Assembly (NCBI RefSeq): GCF_000172415.1
Contig: NZ_ABLD01000003.1
Location: 248,001-312,000, forward strand
Direction of reading: 5' to 3'
From: Paraburkholderia graminis C4D1M
GTDB lineage: Bacteria > Pseudomonadota > Gammaproteobacteria > Burkholderiales > Burkholderiaceae
Length of the DNA: 64,000 nucleotides
The translations under genes and the position numbers were made by a program. The notes under the pieces were generated by a model. The model saw nothing but the letters and a program-made list of their open reading frames with translations. It was not told where the DNA came from and ran no database searches. How positions within the stretch are numbered: position 1 is the stretch's first letter; every line of letters begins with the position of its first letter. Shown here in pieces: positions 46,551 through 55,640 of the stretch.

Positions 46551-47267
46551 GTGCATCGTAGAGCTTGGGGATTTGCCATTGTGTTTATGCTCCATCTCTT
46601 ATGGAGCGGCGCCGCGCTAGCGGCCGGCAATGCAGCCGGCGCAATGCCTTCGGCCATGGACGAGCGCGTGCGCGCCTGCACCTCGTGTCATGGCGTGCAA
46701 GGTCAGGGCCTCAATAACGATTACTTCCCGCGCATCGCCGGCAAGCCCGCCGACTATCTGTTCAATCAACTCATCGCATTCCGCGACGGCGGCCGTACCT
46801 ATCCGCCGATGGGTTACCTGGTCGCATTTCTCCCCGACGAGTATTTGCACAAGATCAGCGAGTACTTCGCCGATCTTCAGCCGCCTTATCCGAATGCCGA
46901 TCACTCCGACGTCTCGCCCGCGGTGCTCGCCGCCGGTCAGCGGCTCGTGATGCAAGGCGATTCTGCGCGCAAGATTCCCGCGTGCATCGCGTGTCATGGC
47001 GCGCGCATGACCGGCCAGCAGCCGGGCATTCCCGGCCTGCTCGGTTTGCACGCGAGCTATATCGCCGGCCAGATGGGCACCTGGCGTTCGGGCACACGCC
47101 ACGCGCTCGCGCCGGATTGCATGCACTCGATCGCCGTGAAGCTGACCGACAAGGACATCACCGCAGTGTCCACGTGGCTCGCGCGCCAACCGCGTCCTGC
47201 CGATCCGCGGCCCGCGCCGGCATCGGCGGAGCGCTTGCCTCTCGCATGCGGGAGCCAACCGCAATGA
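46551..47267 (+). CDS. Diheme cytochrome c (c4-like)
   Basis: A 238-residue exported cytochrome from a GTG start with GAGG at good spacing. A signal peptide (HRRAWGFAIVFMLHLLWSG, cleavage after ALAA) is followed by two class I cytochrome c domains with CTSCH and CIACH. An ATG-free alternative is unlikely because only this start gives a signal peptide. It is the first gene of the oxidase operon, and its stop overlaps the next start in ATGA. It probably carries electrons to the oxidase in the periplasm. Confidence 0.9.
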   Translation: MHRRAWGFAIVFMLHLLWSGAALAAGNAAGAMPSAMDERVRACTSCHGVQGQGLNNDYFPRIAGKPADYLFNQLIAFRDGGRTYPPMGYLVAFLPDEYLHKISEYFADLQPPYPNADHSDVSPAVLAAGQRLVMQGDSARKIPACIACHGARMTGQQPGIPGLLGLHASYIAGQMGTWRSGTRHALAPDCMHSIAVKLTDKDITAVSTWLARQPRPADPRPAPASAERLPLACGSQPQ

Positions 47268-48604
47268 AACCGACACTTCGTCCGCCTCGCACGCCGATGC
47301 GCCGCCGCTTCGCGCTGCTCGCCGCCGCGGCGCTCGTATGCGGCAGCGCGATGCTTGCGCGCATGGCCGTGCCGTTGCCGCTCGTCGTCGCCGAAGCTCG
47401 TGCCGCGGAAAGCGCAGCAGTTCAATCCGGCGCAGCCGCCGACACGCGTCCCGACATCGTCAAGCGCGGCGAATACCTGGCGCGCGCGGGCGACTGCGTG
47501 GCCTGCCACACGGCGCCGCGCGGCCGGCTGTTTGCGGGCGGCCTCGCGATGGAGACGCCGTTCGGCACGCTCTATTCGCCGAACATCACGCCGGACGCGC
47601 AATACGGCATCGGCACATGGAGCGAGGACGCGTTCTTCCGGATGATGCGCACCGGCATCACGCCCGAAGGCAAGCTGCTTTATCCGGCGATGCCGATTGC
47701 GCAGTACACCAAAGTCACGCGCGAGGACTCGGACGCGATCTTCGCTTATCTGAAGTCCGTCGAACCGGTGCGCGAGGCGAACCACAAGCACACGCTGCGC
47801 TTCCCGTTCAATCAGCGCAAATTGCTATACGGCTGGCGCACGCTGTATTTCCGCGAAGGCGAGTTCAAGCCCGATCCGACTCGTTCGGTCGAATGGAATC
47901 GCGGCGCGTATCTGGTCGAAGGACTCGGGCACTGCACGATGTGCCACACCAAGATCAACATGCTCGGCGGCTCGTCGCAAAGCGAGCAGTTTGCCGGCGG
48001 GCTGATTCCGGTGCAGAACTGGTATGCGCCCTCGCTCACCTCCGACAAGGACGGCGGCCTCGGCGACTGGAGCATCAAGGACATCGTCGATCTGCTGCAA
48101 GCGGGTATCTCTGACCGTGGTGCGGTGTATGGCCCGATGGCCGAGGTCACCTACCACAGCCTGCAATACATGACCGACGAAGACGCCAAGGCGATGGCCG
48201 CGTATCTGAAGACGCTGCCGGACAATCGCGGCCGCAAGTCGGGGCCGTCGGCGGCGACCAACACCAACGTATTCGCGCTCGGCGAAAAGATCTACGCCGA
48301 CAAGTGCGCGCTGTGCCACGGCGCAAAAGGCGAAGGCAAGCTGCAGCACTATCCGCCGCTCGCCGCGAACCAGTCGATCGAAATGGACTCCGCGGTGAAC
48401 CCGATCCGCATCGTGCTGAACGGCGGCTTCCCGCCTGGCACGCGACGCAACCCGGAGCCCTACGGCATGCCGCCTTTCGCGCAGGAATTGAACGACACCG
48501 AAGCCGCCGCCGTCGTGACGTATATCCGCACCGCGTGGGGCAATCACGGCAAGCCCGTGACCGCACGCGAAGTCAATGAACTGCGCAAGGCGCCGCTGCA
48601 TTAG
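47264..48604 (+). CDS. Triheme cytochrome c (alcohol/gluconate dehydrogenase subunit type)
   Basis: A 446-residue protein with an N-terminal signal/anchor (RRFALLAAAALVCGSAMLA) and three c-heme motifs: CVACH, CTMCH and CALCH. The layout, with GEYLARAGDC and ALGEKIYADKC ahead of hemes, matches cytochrome subunits of membrane alcohol, gluconate or aldehyde dehydrogenases. No dehydrogenase or small subunit gene is next to it; the oxidase genes follow. GGGAG precedes the start. It probably links a periplasmic donor to the oxidase. Confidence 0.92.
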   Translation: MKPTLRPPRTPMRRRFALLAAAALVCGSAMLARMAVPLPLVVAEARAAESAAVQSGAAADTRPDIVKRGEYLARAGDCVACHTAPRGRLFAGGLAMETPFGTLYSPNITPDAQYGIGTWSEDAFFRMMRTGITPEGKLLYPAMPIAQYTKVTREDSDAIFAYLKSVEPVREANHKHTLRFPFNQRKLLYGWRTLYFREGEFKPDPTRSVEWNRGAYLVEGLGHCTMCHTKINMLGGSSQSEQFAGGLIPVQNWYAPSLTSDKDGGLGDWSIKDIVDLLQAGISDRGAVYGPMAEVTYHSLQYMTDEDAKAMAAYLKTLPDNRGRKSGPSAATNTNVFALGEKIYADKCALCHGAKGEGKLQHYPPLAANQSIEMDSAVNPIRIVLNGGFPPGTRRNPEPYGMPPFAQELNDTEAAAVVTYIRTAWGNHGKPVTAREVNELRKAPLH

Positions 48605-48671
48605 CGCGGCATGTCCCGTAGCGGCAGCAGCCGCGATTGAACCGCCGCATCGGAAACTGGAGAAGCCCTTG

Positions 48672-48848
48672 ATGGAAGCGAACGATACCCGCACCGCGGG
48701 CCGATCCACGGATGAAGACGTCGAACGCGTGGTGGCCGCCGGTCCGCACGGCGCCGTTGCGGTGGCGGGCGTGGCTACGCTGATCGTGATGGCGATCTGG
48801 TTCGGCTTCTACTTCCTCGTGTTTCTGCCGCGCGGCGTCGTGCACTGA
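48672..48848 (+). CDS. Small membrane subunit, cytochrome oxidase IIa-like
   Basis: A 58-residue protein with one C-terminal membrane segment (AVAGVATLIVMAIWFGFYFLVFLP). Its size, single helix and place directly before the CuA subunit gene match subunit IIa of ba3-type oxidases. GGAGA precedes the ATG. Position is the main evidence, since the sequence is too short for firm family assignment. Confidence 0.75.
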   Translation: MEANDTRTAGRSTDEDVERVVAAGPHGAVAVAGVATLIVMAIWFGFYFLVFLPRGVVH

Positions 48849-48850
48849 TC

Positions 48851-49429
48851 ATGTCCACCGAACCGCAACCTCAACATCCACCAGGCAGCGGCCACGCGGT
48901 CGCGCTGCGCGCCGAACGCCGCTGGGCGATCTTCGTCAGCGCGCTGATCGTACTCATGCTCGCCGTGATCGTGTACTCCGGACTGCATTGGGCGATGATG
49001 CCGCCGTCGCGCGTGGAAACCATCGACCCGTCGCGCCTGCAACTCTCGGGCGAATTCGTCGAAAACAATCTCGGCAGCGCCGTCGAGCCGGACGGCTCGG
49101 TGATCGTGCGTTTCATCGCGCAGCAGTATTCGTTCACGCCGCAGTGCCTGCTTGTGCCCGCAGATACGCCGATCACGATCCGCACGACGAGCGCCGACGT
49201 CGTGCACGGCCTGCTCGTCACCGACACCAACATCAACACGATGGTCGTACCCGGCTACGTCGCGACGCTGAACACGCGCTTCGACGCGCCCGCCGATCAC
49301 ACCATGCCCTGTCACGAGTTCTGCGGCTTCGGTCATCAGGCGATGTGGGCGCATGTGAAGGTGATCGACAAAGCGGCCTTCTTCGAGCAGGCCCGACAAA
49401 CACGGAGGCTGAGCTGTGTTTCACGCTAA
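48851..49429 (+). CDS. Cytochrome c oxidase subunit II (CuA)
   Basis: A 192-residue subunit with one N-terminal membrane helix (FVSALIVLMLAVIVYSGLHW) and a periplasmic cupredoxin domain. The CuA site is complete: CHEFCGFGHQAM supplies both cysteines, histidine and methionine, and the upstream histidine is in SADVVHGL. It is shorter than A-type subunit II, as in B-type (ba3) oxidases. Its end overlaps subunit I by 14 bp. Confidence 0.92.
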   Translation: MSTEPQPQHPPGSGHAVALRAERRWAIFVSALIVLMLAVIVYSGLHWAMMPPSRVETIDPSRLQLSGEFVENNLGSAVEPDGSVIVRFIAQQYSFTPQCLLVPADTPITIRTTSADVVHGLLVTDTNINTMVVPGYVATLNTRFDAPADHTMPCHEFCGFGHQAMWAHVKVIDKAAFFEQARQTRRLSCVSR

Positions 49430-51041
49430 GCGACTCGTTCTCGCGCATTTCTGGCTCGCCTTTATCGCGTTCATCATTGCGCTCTTTCTCGGCGCCTGGC
49501 AGATGCTGGTGCGCAGCCCGCTCGCGCCTTGGATCGGCGACCCGGAACTCTACTACCGCTCGGTGACCGCGCATGGGTCGGTCATGGCCTACGTGCTGCC
49601 GACGCTGGTGTCGATGGGCTTCGGTTATGCCATCGTCGAGCTTGCGCTCGCGCAGCGCCTCGCCGGCCTCAAGTGGGCATGGGCCGCGTTCATCATGCTG
49701 GCGGTCGGCGCGGTGATGGCGATGGTGCCCGTGGCACTCGGCAAAGCCTCGGTGCTCTACACCTTCTATCCGCCGATGATCGGCAGCCCTTTCTATTACC
49801 TCGGCGTGGTGCTGGTGGTGGTCGGCTCATGGATCTGGGTCGCGCTGATGCACGTGAATCTGCGTATCTGGAGGCGCGCGAACCCCGGCAAACCGGTGCC
49901 GCTTGCGATGTTCGCCAACGTTGCGGGCGCGTACCTGTGGGCGTGGACCGCGGTCGGCGCGGCGCTCGAAATCCTCTTTCAGATTCTGCCGGTCGCGCTC
50001 GGCCTCACCAATACGATCGACGCCGGCCTCTCACGCATCCTGTTCTCGTGGACGCTGCACGCGATCGTCTACTTCTGGCTGATTCCCGCATACATCGCGT
50101 ACTACACGCTGGTGCCGCGAGCCATCGGCGGGCGGCTTTATAGCGATTCGATGGCGCGCGTGTCGTTCATTCTGTTTCTCGTCTTCGCGATGCCGATCGG
50201 CATTCACCATCTGTTTGTCGATCCGCAGGTCGGCTCGGGCTTCAAGTTTTTGCACGCGGTCTTCACCGGAATGGTGTCGGTGCCCACGCTGCTGACGGTG
50301 TTCACGATTTGCGCGTCGGTGGAAATTGCCGGCAGGCTGCGCGGCGGCAAAGGCGCGTTCGGCTGGCTCACGGCATTGCCCTGGCAGAATCCGATGATGC
50401 TCGTCATCGCGTTCTCGTTCGTGATGCTTGGGCTCGGCGGCGCGGGCGGCCTTATCAACATGAGCTATCAGTTGAACTCGACGGTGCACAACACGCAGTG
50501 GGTCACCGGGCACTTCCATCTGATTTTCGGCGGGGCGATCGTCATCATGTACTTCGCGATCGCTTATGAACTGTGGCCGCAACTGACGAGCCGCGCGATC
50601 GTGTCGGTGAAGCTCGTACGCACGCAGTTGTGGCTATGGTTCATCGGCATGCTGGTGGTCACGCTGCCGTGGCATTACGTCGGCCTGCTCGGCGCGCCGC
50701 GCCGCATGGCTTACTACGACTACAAGATGCCGGGTCTCGAATCGCAGGCGTTCTGGGTCGGCGTGTCGGCAGTGGGCGGCCTGATTCTCGCGGTATCGGG
50801 CGCGCTCTTCATCTACATTCTCGCGAAGTCGCAGTTCGGGCCCGCGGTTGAGCAGCAACGCTTCCGCTTCGCGAGCGCGGTTCATCCGGTGGAACGCGTG
50901 CCGGCCGCGTTGAATACCTTCGGCTTGTGGGTCGCCCTGATGATCGGCCTGACCGTCGTCAATTACAGCGTGCCCATCGTTCAATTGCTCAAACTGCCGC
51001 AGACTTCGGTGCCCGCGGTCGTCGTCGGAGCCCAGCGATGA
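49416..51041 (+). CDS. Heme-copper oxidase subunit I, B (ba3) type
   Basis: A 541-residue integral membrane protein from a GTG start with GGAGG at good spacing. Heme and CuB ligands are visible: TAHGSVMAYVL (low-spin heme), LHAIVYFWLIPAY (CuB histidine and the cross-linking tyrosine, HxxxY), IHHLFVDPQ (two CuB histidines) and NTQWVTGHFHL (heme ligands). The HxxxY motif has Ala where Pro is common. The oxidase reduces oxygen to water with proton pumping, usually with high oxygen affinity. The stop overlaps the next cytochrome gene. Confidence 0.93.
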   Translation: MFHAKRLVLAHFWLAFIAFIIALFLGAWQMLVRSPLAPWIGDPELYYRSVTAHGSVMAYVLPTLVSMGFGYAIVELALAQRLAGLKWAWAAFIMLAVGAVMAMVPVALGKASVLYTFYPPMIGSPFYYLGVVLVVVGSWIWVALMHVNLRIWRRANPGKPVPLAMFANVAGAYLWAWTAVGAALEILFQILPVALGLTNTIDAGLSRILFSWTLHAIVYFWLIPAYIAYYTLVPRAIGGRLYSDSMARVSFILFLVFAMPIGIHHLFVDPQVGSGFKFLHAVFTGMVSVPTLLTVFTICASVEIAGRLRGGKGAFGWLTALPWQNPMMLVIAFSFVMLGLGGAGGLINMSYQLNSTVHNTQWVTGHFHLIFGGAIVIMYFAIAYELWPQLTSRAIVSVKLVRTQLWLWFIGMLVVTLPWHYVGLLGAPRRMAYYDYKMPGLESQAFWVGVSAVGGLILAVSGALFIYILAKSQFGPAVEQQRFRFASAVHPVERVPAALNTFGLWVALMIGLTVVNYSVPIVQLLKLPQTSVPAVVVGAQR

Positions 51042-51847
51042 ATCAGGAACGCGTCTTCAGCTTGCGCAACCCGTGGTTCACGGTGAGCGTCGGCGGCACG
51101 CTCGCGATTGCCGTCATCGCGATACTGATCGGCTTTGTCTGGCTGCCTTCGGCGAATAGCGCGTTCGCGGGCCGCGGCTTGTGGGCAACCATCTGCGGCG
51201 CGGCGGGCGCGCCGTCGAGCTGGTATGGCGGCGCGAACGTGGCGGGCCCGGCGCCGAGCGACGTTGTCGTGCTGCCGCCGTTGCGGCGCATGCGGGCCGA
51301 CGCGGATTCGATCGGGCGCGGCGCGACGATCGCGACGCAGAACTGCTCGATGTGCCACGGCGTGCTCGGCACGGTGCAGGTCACGGCGCCCGCATTGGCG
51401 GGTCAATACGCTGATGTGGTCTACAAGGAGTTGCGCGATTATCAGCAAGGCGTGCGGCAAAACTCGATCATGCAGCCGATCGTCGCGGCCCGCAGCGATC
51501 AGGATCTGCACGATCTCGCGGCTTACTATGCGTCACTGCCGCGAGGTCCGGCAGCGGAAGTCGCGCCGACCGGCAGCACGCCCGATGCGAACGCCGTGCG
51601 GCTCGCGATGCAGGGCGATCCGCAGCGCAATATCGCGCCGTGTGCGGCGTGCCACGGACAGCTCGACCGCAAAGGGTCAGCGCCGTGGCTCGGCGGGCAG
51701 TCGTCGATTTATCTGGCCGCGCAAATGCGGGCGTTTGCTTCGGGCGCGCGTCGCAACGACATCAATGAGCAGATGCGCAATGTGACGCGGCAGATGACGT
51801 CGGCGGAGATAGATAGTCTTGCGAAGTATTATGCGGCTATGCAGTAA
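51038..51847 (+). CDS. Membrane-anchored diheme cytochrome c
   Basis: A 269-residue protein with an N-terminal anchor (SVGGTLAIAVIAILIGFVW) and two heme motifs, CSMCH and CAACH, in tandem class I domains. Its ATG overlaps the subunit I stop (ATGA). It probably sits beside the oxidase and feeds CuA. It is the last gene of the operon; a tandem repeat begins 20 bp after the stop. Confidence 0.92.
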   Translation: MNQERVFSLRNPWFTVSVGGTLAIAVIAILIGFVWLPSANSAFAGRGLWATICGAAGAPSSWYGGANVAGPAPSDVVVLPPLRRMRADADSIGRGATIATQNCSMCHGVLGTVQVTAPALAGQYADVVYKELRDYQQGVRQNSIMQPIVAARSDQDLHDLAAYYASLPRGPAAEVAPTGSTPDANAVRLAMQGDPQRNIAPCAACHGQLDRKGSAPWLGGQSSIYLAAQMRAFASGARRNDINEQMRNVTRQMTSAEIDSLAKYYAAMQ

Positions 51848-51866
51848 GGCGGGCTTCAGAGGACGC

Positions 51867-52006
51867 GCGTTGTTGGCGGTGCGTTGTTCGCGGTGCGTTG
51901 TTCGCGGTGCGTTGTTCGCGGTGCGTTGCTGGCGGTGCGTTGCTGGCGGTGCGTTGCTGGCGGTGCGTTGCTGGCGGTGCGTTGCTGGCGGTGCGTTGTT
52001 GGCGGT
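51867..52006 (+). repeat. Ten-copy 14-bp tandem repeat
   Basis: The unit GCGTTGCTGGCGGT is repeated ten times without gaps. Units 5-9 are identical, units 2-4 read GCGTTGTTCGCGGT, and units 1 and 10 GCGTTGTTGGCGGT. A degenerate copy follows. The unit length is not a multiple of three and it lies between two convergent genes, so it is non-coding. It is a likely variable-number repeat. Confidence 0.92.
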
Positions 52007-52098
52007 TCGTTTGTTCGCCGTGCGGTACGGCTCAGCGCGCCGCCACCTGACGCACCCGACCGCGCCTCGCCTCACCCGTCAAACCGCTCACAAACGCA

Positions 52099-53757
52099 TC
52101 AAGCAGCGACGAACTCATCCGCCTCGTTTGTCGCAAACTGAGCCGCAACGCCGTTGCCGTTGCCACGACTTAAGCCCGCCGTGACCCGCGACGACGAACC
52201 ACCCTCCGTCTGAAACACAGCCACCGCCGACGTCAACCTTCGCGCCTGTTCCTCCAGCGAACTCGCGGCCGCCGCGGCTTGCTCGACGAGCGCGGCATTC
52301 TGCTGCGTGACTTCATCCATTTGCGCGACGGCGAGATTCACCTGGTCGATACCCGCGCTCTGCTCGGTTGCCGCTGCCGCGATCTCGCCCATGATCGAGC
52401 TCACACGCGAGATCGCCTGCACGATTTCGCTCATCGTCGAGCCCGAGCGCTCGACCAGTTGCGAGCCGTTTTCGACGCGCGCCGTCGACGCGTCGATCAG
52501 CGCCTTGATCTCCTTCGCAGCCGCGGCGCTTCGCTGTGCCAACGAACGCACCTCGCTCGCGACGACCGCAAAACCGCGGCCCTGCTCACCGGCACGCGCC
52601 GCCTCGACGGCCGCGTTCAGCGCGAGAATGTTGGTCTGGAAAGCGATCCCTTCGATCACGCCGACAATGTCGGCAATACGCCGCGAGTCGTCGACGATCT
52701 CGTGCATCGTGCCGACCACCTTGTCCGCCAGCTCGCCGCCCTGAGCAGCGAGCGTCGATGCGCCTTGGGCAAGTGAGCTCGCCTGCTTCGCGTTGTCCGC
52801 CGTTTGCTTGACCGTCGACGTAAGCTCTTCGATGCTCGCCGCCGTTTCCTCGAGCGACGCAGCCTGTTCTTCCGTGCGTTGCGACAAATCCGTATTGCCG
52901 GCGGCGATTTCGCTCACGCCGCTGTCGATGGATTCCGTGCCTTGCCGCACTGACGTCACCGTCGCGATCAGCGATTCCTGCATCTTGCGCAGCGCCGCGG
53001 CGAGGCGCCCCATTTCGTTGTTGCTCGTCACGACGATGCGGCCCGTCAGGTCGCCATTCGCGATCCGCTGGAACTGCGCGATGGTCGCATCGACCGGAGT
53101 CACGATTGCGCGCACCAGCACCGCGCGGCCGATCAGGGAACCGAGCAGCGACACGACGATGCCGACCGCCACCGTCACGCAGATCGCGTAAAACAGGTCT
53201 TGTGCGCTCTGATAGCGCTGCGCGCCGTGATCGAGTTGGAGTTGTTCGAGCGCGAGCATCGCTTTTTCATAGGCGCTGTACAGCGACGGCAGCTTGCGCG
53301 CCTGCAATTGCTGGAACGTAGGATGGTCGCCCGCCTTCAACGCGGCGAACGCCGGTTCCACGCCTTCGTGCAGGAACGTGTCGCGCTTCGTCTGCATGTC
53401 CTTGATCAGCCGCTGCTCGGTTTCGTCGGCGCTGGCGCGGCTCAAATAGTGGGCGAGGCGTTCGTCGGACGCTTTCTGATACTGATCGAAGCGCTTGAGT
53501 ACGGCGTTCGCGCCGTCCTGGTCGTTCAGATCCACCAGCGACGAATAAGTGGCCAGCGCGAGACGCAGCCGCAGCAACTGGCCGGCACTGCCTTCAAGAT
53601 CGGCGACGGCGGGCGTATCCACGGTGTACATCTGCTGCAGCGACGCGTTGCTCGAGCGCAGCGACAGAAGCCCGGCCGCGGCGCCCAGCAGCAGCGCGGC
53701 GGCAAAGAAGGCGATCATCAAGGTAAGGCAACTGCGAATCGACAGATTTTTCAGCAT
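52099..53757 (-). CDS. Methyl-accepting chemotaxis protein
   Basis: A 552-residue chemoreceptor with a helical-bundle periplasmic domain between two membrane helices ([19 protein letters not shown] and [22 protein letters not shown]), a HAMP domain (residues about 205-265) and the signalling hairpin [30 protein letters not shown]. It relays to CheA through CheW. The start at 53757 ([14 protein letters not shown]) has GGAGA upstream; an ATG five codons earlier is possible. A sigma-28 promoter lies upstream, as for motility genes. Confidence 0.95.
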   Translation of the reverse strand: MLKNLSIRSCLTLMIAFFAAALLLGAAAGLLSLRSSNASLQQMYTVDTPAVADLEGSAGQLLRLRLALATYSSLVDLNDQDGANAVLKRFDQYQKASDERLAHYLSRASADETEQRLIKDMQTKRDTFLHEGVEPAFAALKAGDHPTFQQLQARKLPSLYSAYEKAMLALEQLQLDHGAQRYQSAQDLFYAICVTVAVGIVVSLLGSLIGRAVLVRAIVTPVDATIAQFQRIANGDLTGRIVVTSNNEMGRLAAALRKMQESLIATVTSVRQGTESIDSGVSEIAAGNTDLSQRTEEQAASLEETAASIEELTSTVKQTADNAKQASSLAQGASTLAAQGGELADKVVGTMHEIVDDSRRIADIVGVIEGIAFQTNILALNAAVEAARAGEQGRGFAVVASEVRSLAQRSAAAAKEIKALIDASTARVENGSQLVERSGSTMSEIVQAISRVSSIMGEIAAAATEQSAGIDQVNLAVAQMDEVTQQNAALVEQAAAAASSLEEQARRLTSAVAVFQTEGGSSSRVTAGLSRGNGNGVAAQFATNEADEFVAA

Positions 53758-53889
53758 CGGGCTAGTCTCCATTTGGGCTGCCTGACCGAATACTCAGTGA
53801 AAATGTGCCCGGCCACGCGTGCTGCGCCCAAGCCCGTTCGGCATGGTCCGCAACTTTTGTCAGAATTTAAGCGAATGCCACAGATAGGG

Positions 53890-53916
53890 ACTACGGCGAA
53901 ATAACTGGAAACTTTA
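53890..53916 (-). promoter_or_regulatory. Sigma-28 (FliA) promoter for the chemoreceptor
   Basis: On the minus strand TAAAGTTT, then 11 bp, then GCCGTAGT. This equals the FliA -35 consensus (TAAAGTTT) and matches GCCG of the GCCGATAA -10, with ideal spacing. It ends 133 bp upstream of the chemoreceptor start at 53757. Confidence 0.75.
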
Positions 53917-54058
53917 TGGTGATGACGCAAGCGTTTGCGTCGCATCAACATTTCGACGACGGCAACCGGCCTCGAAGCGCCGCATGGCGGGCCCGCCGGG
54001 TTCGTGGCACGCTAGCCGGATGCCGCCTGTCGACGCGAGCGCCACTGGGAGCACTTTT

Positions 54059-54859
54059 ATGTCGGAAATAGGCTCGGCTCTGCTGGTTTTCGTTCTGCTG
54101 CTCGTGGCGACGGGTTTTGGCGTATGGCTGCGGCCGCTGCTGCCCGAGGAGCACAAGGCGCACGAAACGGTGCAACTCGTGCAACTAGTGATCGGCATGC
54201 TGGTGACGTTCGCCGCGCTGGTGCTGGGTCTGATGACGGCGTCGGCGAAATCGAGCTTCGACACGGCCGCGAACGATTTGCGCACCTACGCCGCCGACAT
54301 CATCGAACTGGACACGACGCTCAGGGAGTACGGCAGCGACACGGACGCGGCGCGCAAGCTGTTGCGCGTCTACACGGCGGCGGCCGTTGCATCGACATGG
54401 CCGCGCGAGCCGGCGCCGGCCGGCGATTACCCGAAAAACCTCGGCTCGCCCGACAACTCGCAGAAACTGGAAAACGTGCGGCTCGGAGATTTGCTGACGT
54501 CGGTCGGCCGGCAATTGCGGCAGCTGCGCGCGCATGACCCGCTGCAACAACACGCACTCGACGACAGCCTCACGCAGTTTCGCCGCGTCGTGGACGCGCG
54601 CTGGAAAATTATCGAGGAAGCGCATAGCTCGATTTCGCAGCCGTTCTTCAAGACGCTGACGTTCTGGCTTTGCGTGATCTTCCTGAGCTTTGGGCTGATC
54701 GCGCCGCGCAACGCGCTGGCGCTAGTGACGATTACGCTCGGGGCTGTGTCGATTGCGTCGGCTATTTATGTGATCGTGGATCTCGATACGCCGCTGACCG
54801 GGCCGATCATGATTTCGAGTGCGCCGATGCGGGATGCGTTGGCGCATTTGGGGCGGTGA
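54059..54859 (+). CDS. DUF4239/bestrophin-like membrane protein
   Basis: A 266-residue protein with four hydrophobic segments: two near the N-terminus (ALLVFVLLLVATGFGVWLRP and VIGMLVTFAALVLGLMTASA) and two near the C-terminus, with a long helical middle (SSFDTAANDLRTYAADIIELD). This is the bestrophin-like DUF4239 layout; a channel role is suggested by that name but not shown. GGGAG precedes the ATG at 54059. A terminator follows. Confidence 0.8.
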   Translation: MSEIGSALLVFVLLLVATGFGVWLRPLLPEEHKAHETVQLVQLVIGMLVTFAALVLGLMTASAKSSFDTAANDLRTYAADIIELDTTLREYGSDTDAARKLLRVYTAAAVASTWPREPAPAGDYPKNLGSPDNSQKLENVRLGDLLTSVGRQLRQLRAHDPLQQHALDDSLTQFRRVVDARWKIIEEAHSSISQPFFKTLTFWLCVIFLSFGLIAPRNALALVTITLGAVSIASAIYVIVDLDTPLTGPIMISSAPMRDALAHLGR

Positions 54860-54873
54860 CGACGGCTGAAAAG

Positions 54874-54901
54874 AAAAAACCCCGCGAGGAAGCGGGGTTT
54901 T
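54874..54901. terminator. Bidirectional rho-independent terminator
   Basis: AAAAACCCCGC and GCGGGGTTTT form a perfect stem around a short loop. It lies between the convergent DUF4239-like gene and ssb and can stop both. Confidence 0.88.
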
Positions 54902-54924
54902 GCTGGCTTTGCGCTACGGGCCGA

Positions 54925-55479
54925 TCAGAACGGAATATCGTCATCCATCTCATCGAACCCACCGCCGGCCGGCGCGCTCGGACGGCTGGAACCACCACCA
55001 CCGCCGCCAGCACCAGCACCACCGCCGCTGCCGCCACGGGAACCGCCGCCCGACATCGCACGGCCGCCGCCACCGCCACCACCGCTGCGCTCCGACGGCT
55101 CGCCGCGGCTATAGCCGCCTTCATCGCCGCCGCCCATCGAGCCGCCGCGGCCGCCCAGCATTTGCATCTGCTCGGCAACGATTTCCGTCGAGTAACGGTC
55201 GGTGCCGTCCTGCGCCTGCCACTTGCGGGTGCGAATACGTCCTTCCAGATAGACCGACGAGCCTTTCTTCAAATATTCGGACACGATCTCCGCGAGGCGG
55301 CCGAAGAACGACACGCGATGCCATTCGGTGGCTTCCTTCATCTCGCCGGATGCCTTGTCCTTGTACCGATCCGTCGTGGCAAGGCGGATATTCGCCACTG
55401 CGTCGCCGCTCGGAAGATAACGGACTTCCGGATCGGCTCCGAGATTGCCGACGAGAATGACCTTGTTCACGGATGCCAT
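54925..55479 (-). CDS. ssb: Single-stranded DNA-binding protein
   Basis: A 184-residue SSB. The OB-fold occupies residues 1 to about 110 ([43 protein letters not shown]). A long glycine/serine-rich linker follows, ending in the acidic tip MDDDIPF that binds partner proteins. It coats single-stranded DNA in replication, repair and recombination. AGGAGA precedes the ATG. It is near uvrA, as in many proteobacteria. Confidence 0.97.
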   Translation of the reverse strand: MASVNKVILVGNLGADPEVRYLPSGDAVANIRLATTDRYKDKASGEMKEATEWHRVSFFGRLAEIVSEYLKKGSSVYLEGRIRTRKWQAQDGTDRYSTEIVAEQMQMLGGRGGSMGGGDEGGYSRGEPSERSGGGGGGGRAMSGGGSRGGSGGGAGAGGGGGGSSRPSAPAGGGFDEMDDDIPF

Positions 55480-55640
55480 GAGTTTCTCCTGTTGATTCCA
55501 TGTCGGGCGGCGCGGCAATTCGCGGTTCGCGTCTCATGGCCTGCGGGCCGTGGATCGGAATGCGCCTCTGCCCGCCGCCGGGTGAGTTCTGGGTGATGCC
55601 GGGATAGGCCCCGAATATGCTGCGTGCGCCGCGAAATTCT

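Noticed and set aside
51867..52006. CRISPR-like array
   Set aside because: The units are 14 bp and directly adjacent with no spacers, and no cas genes are nearby.
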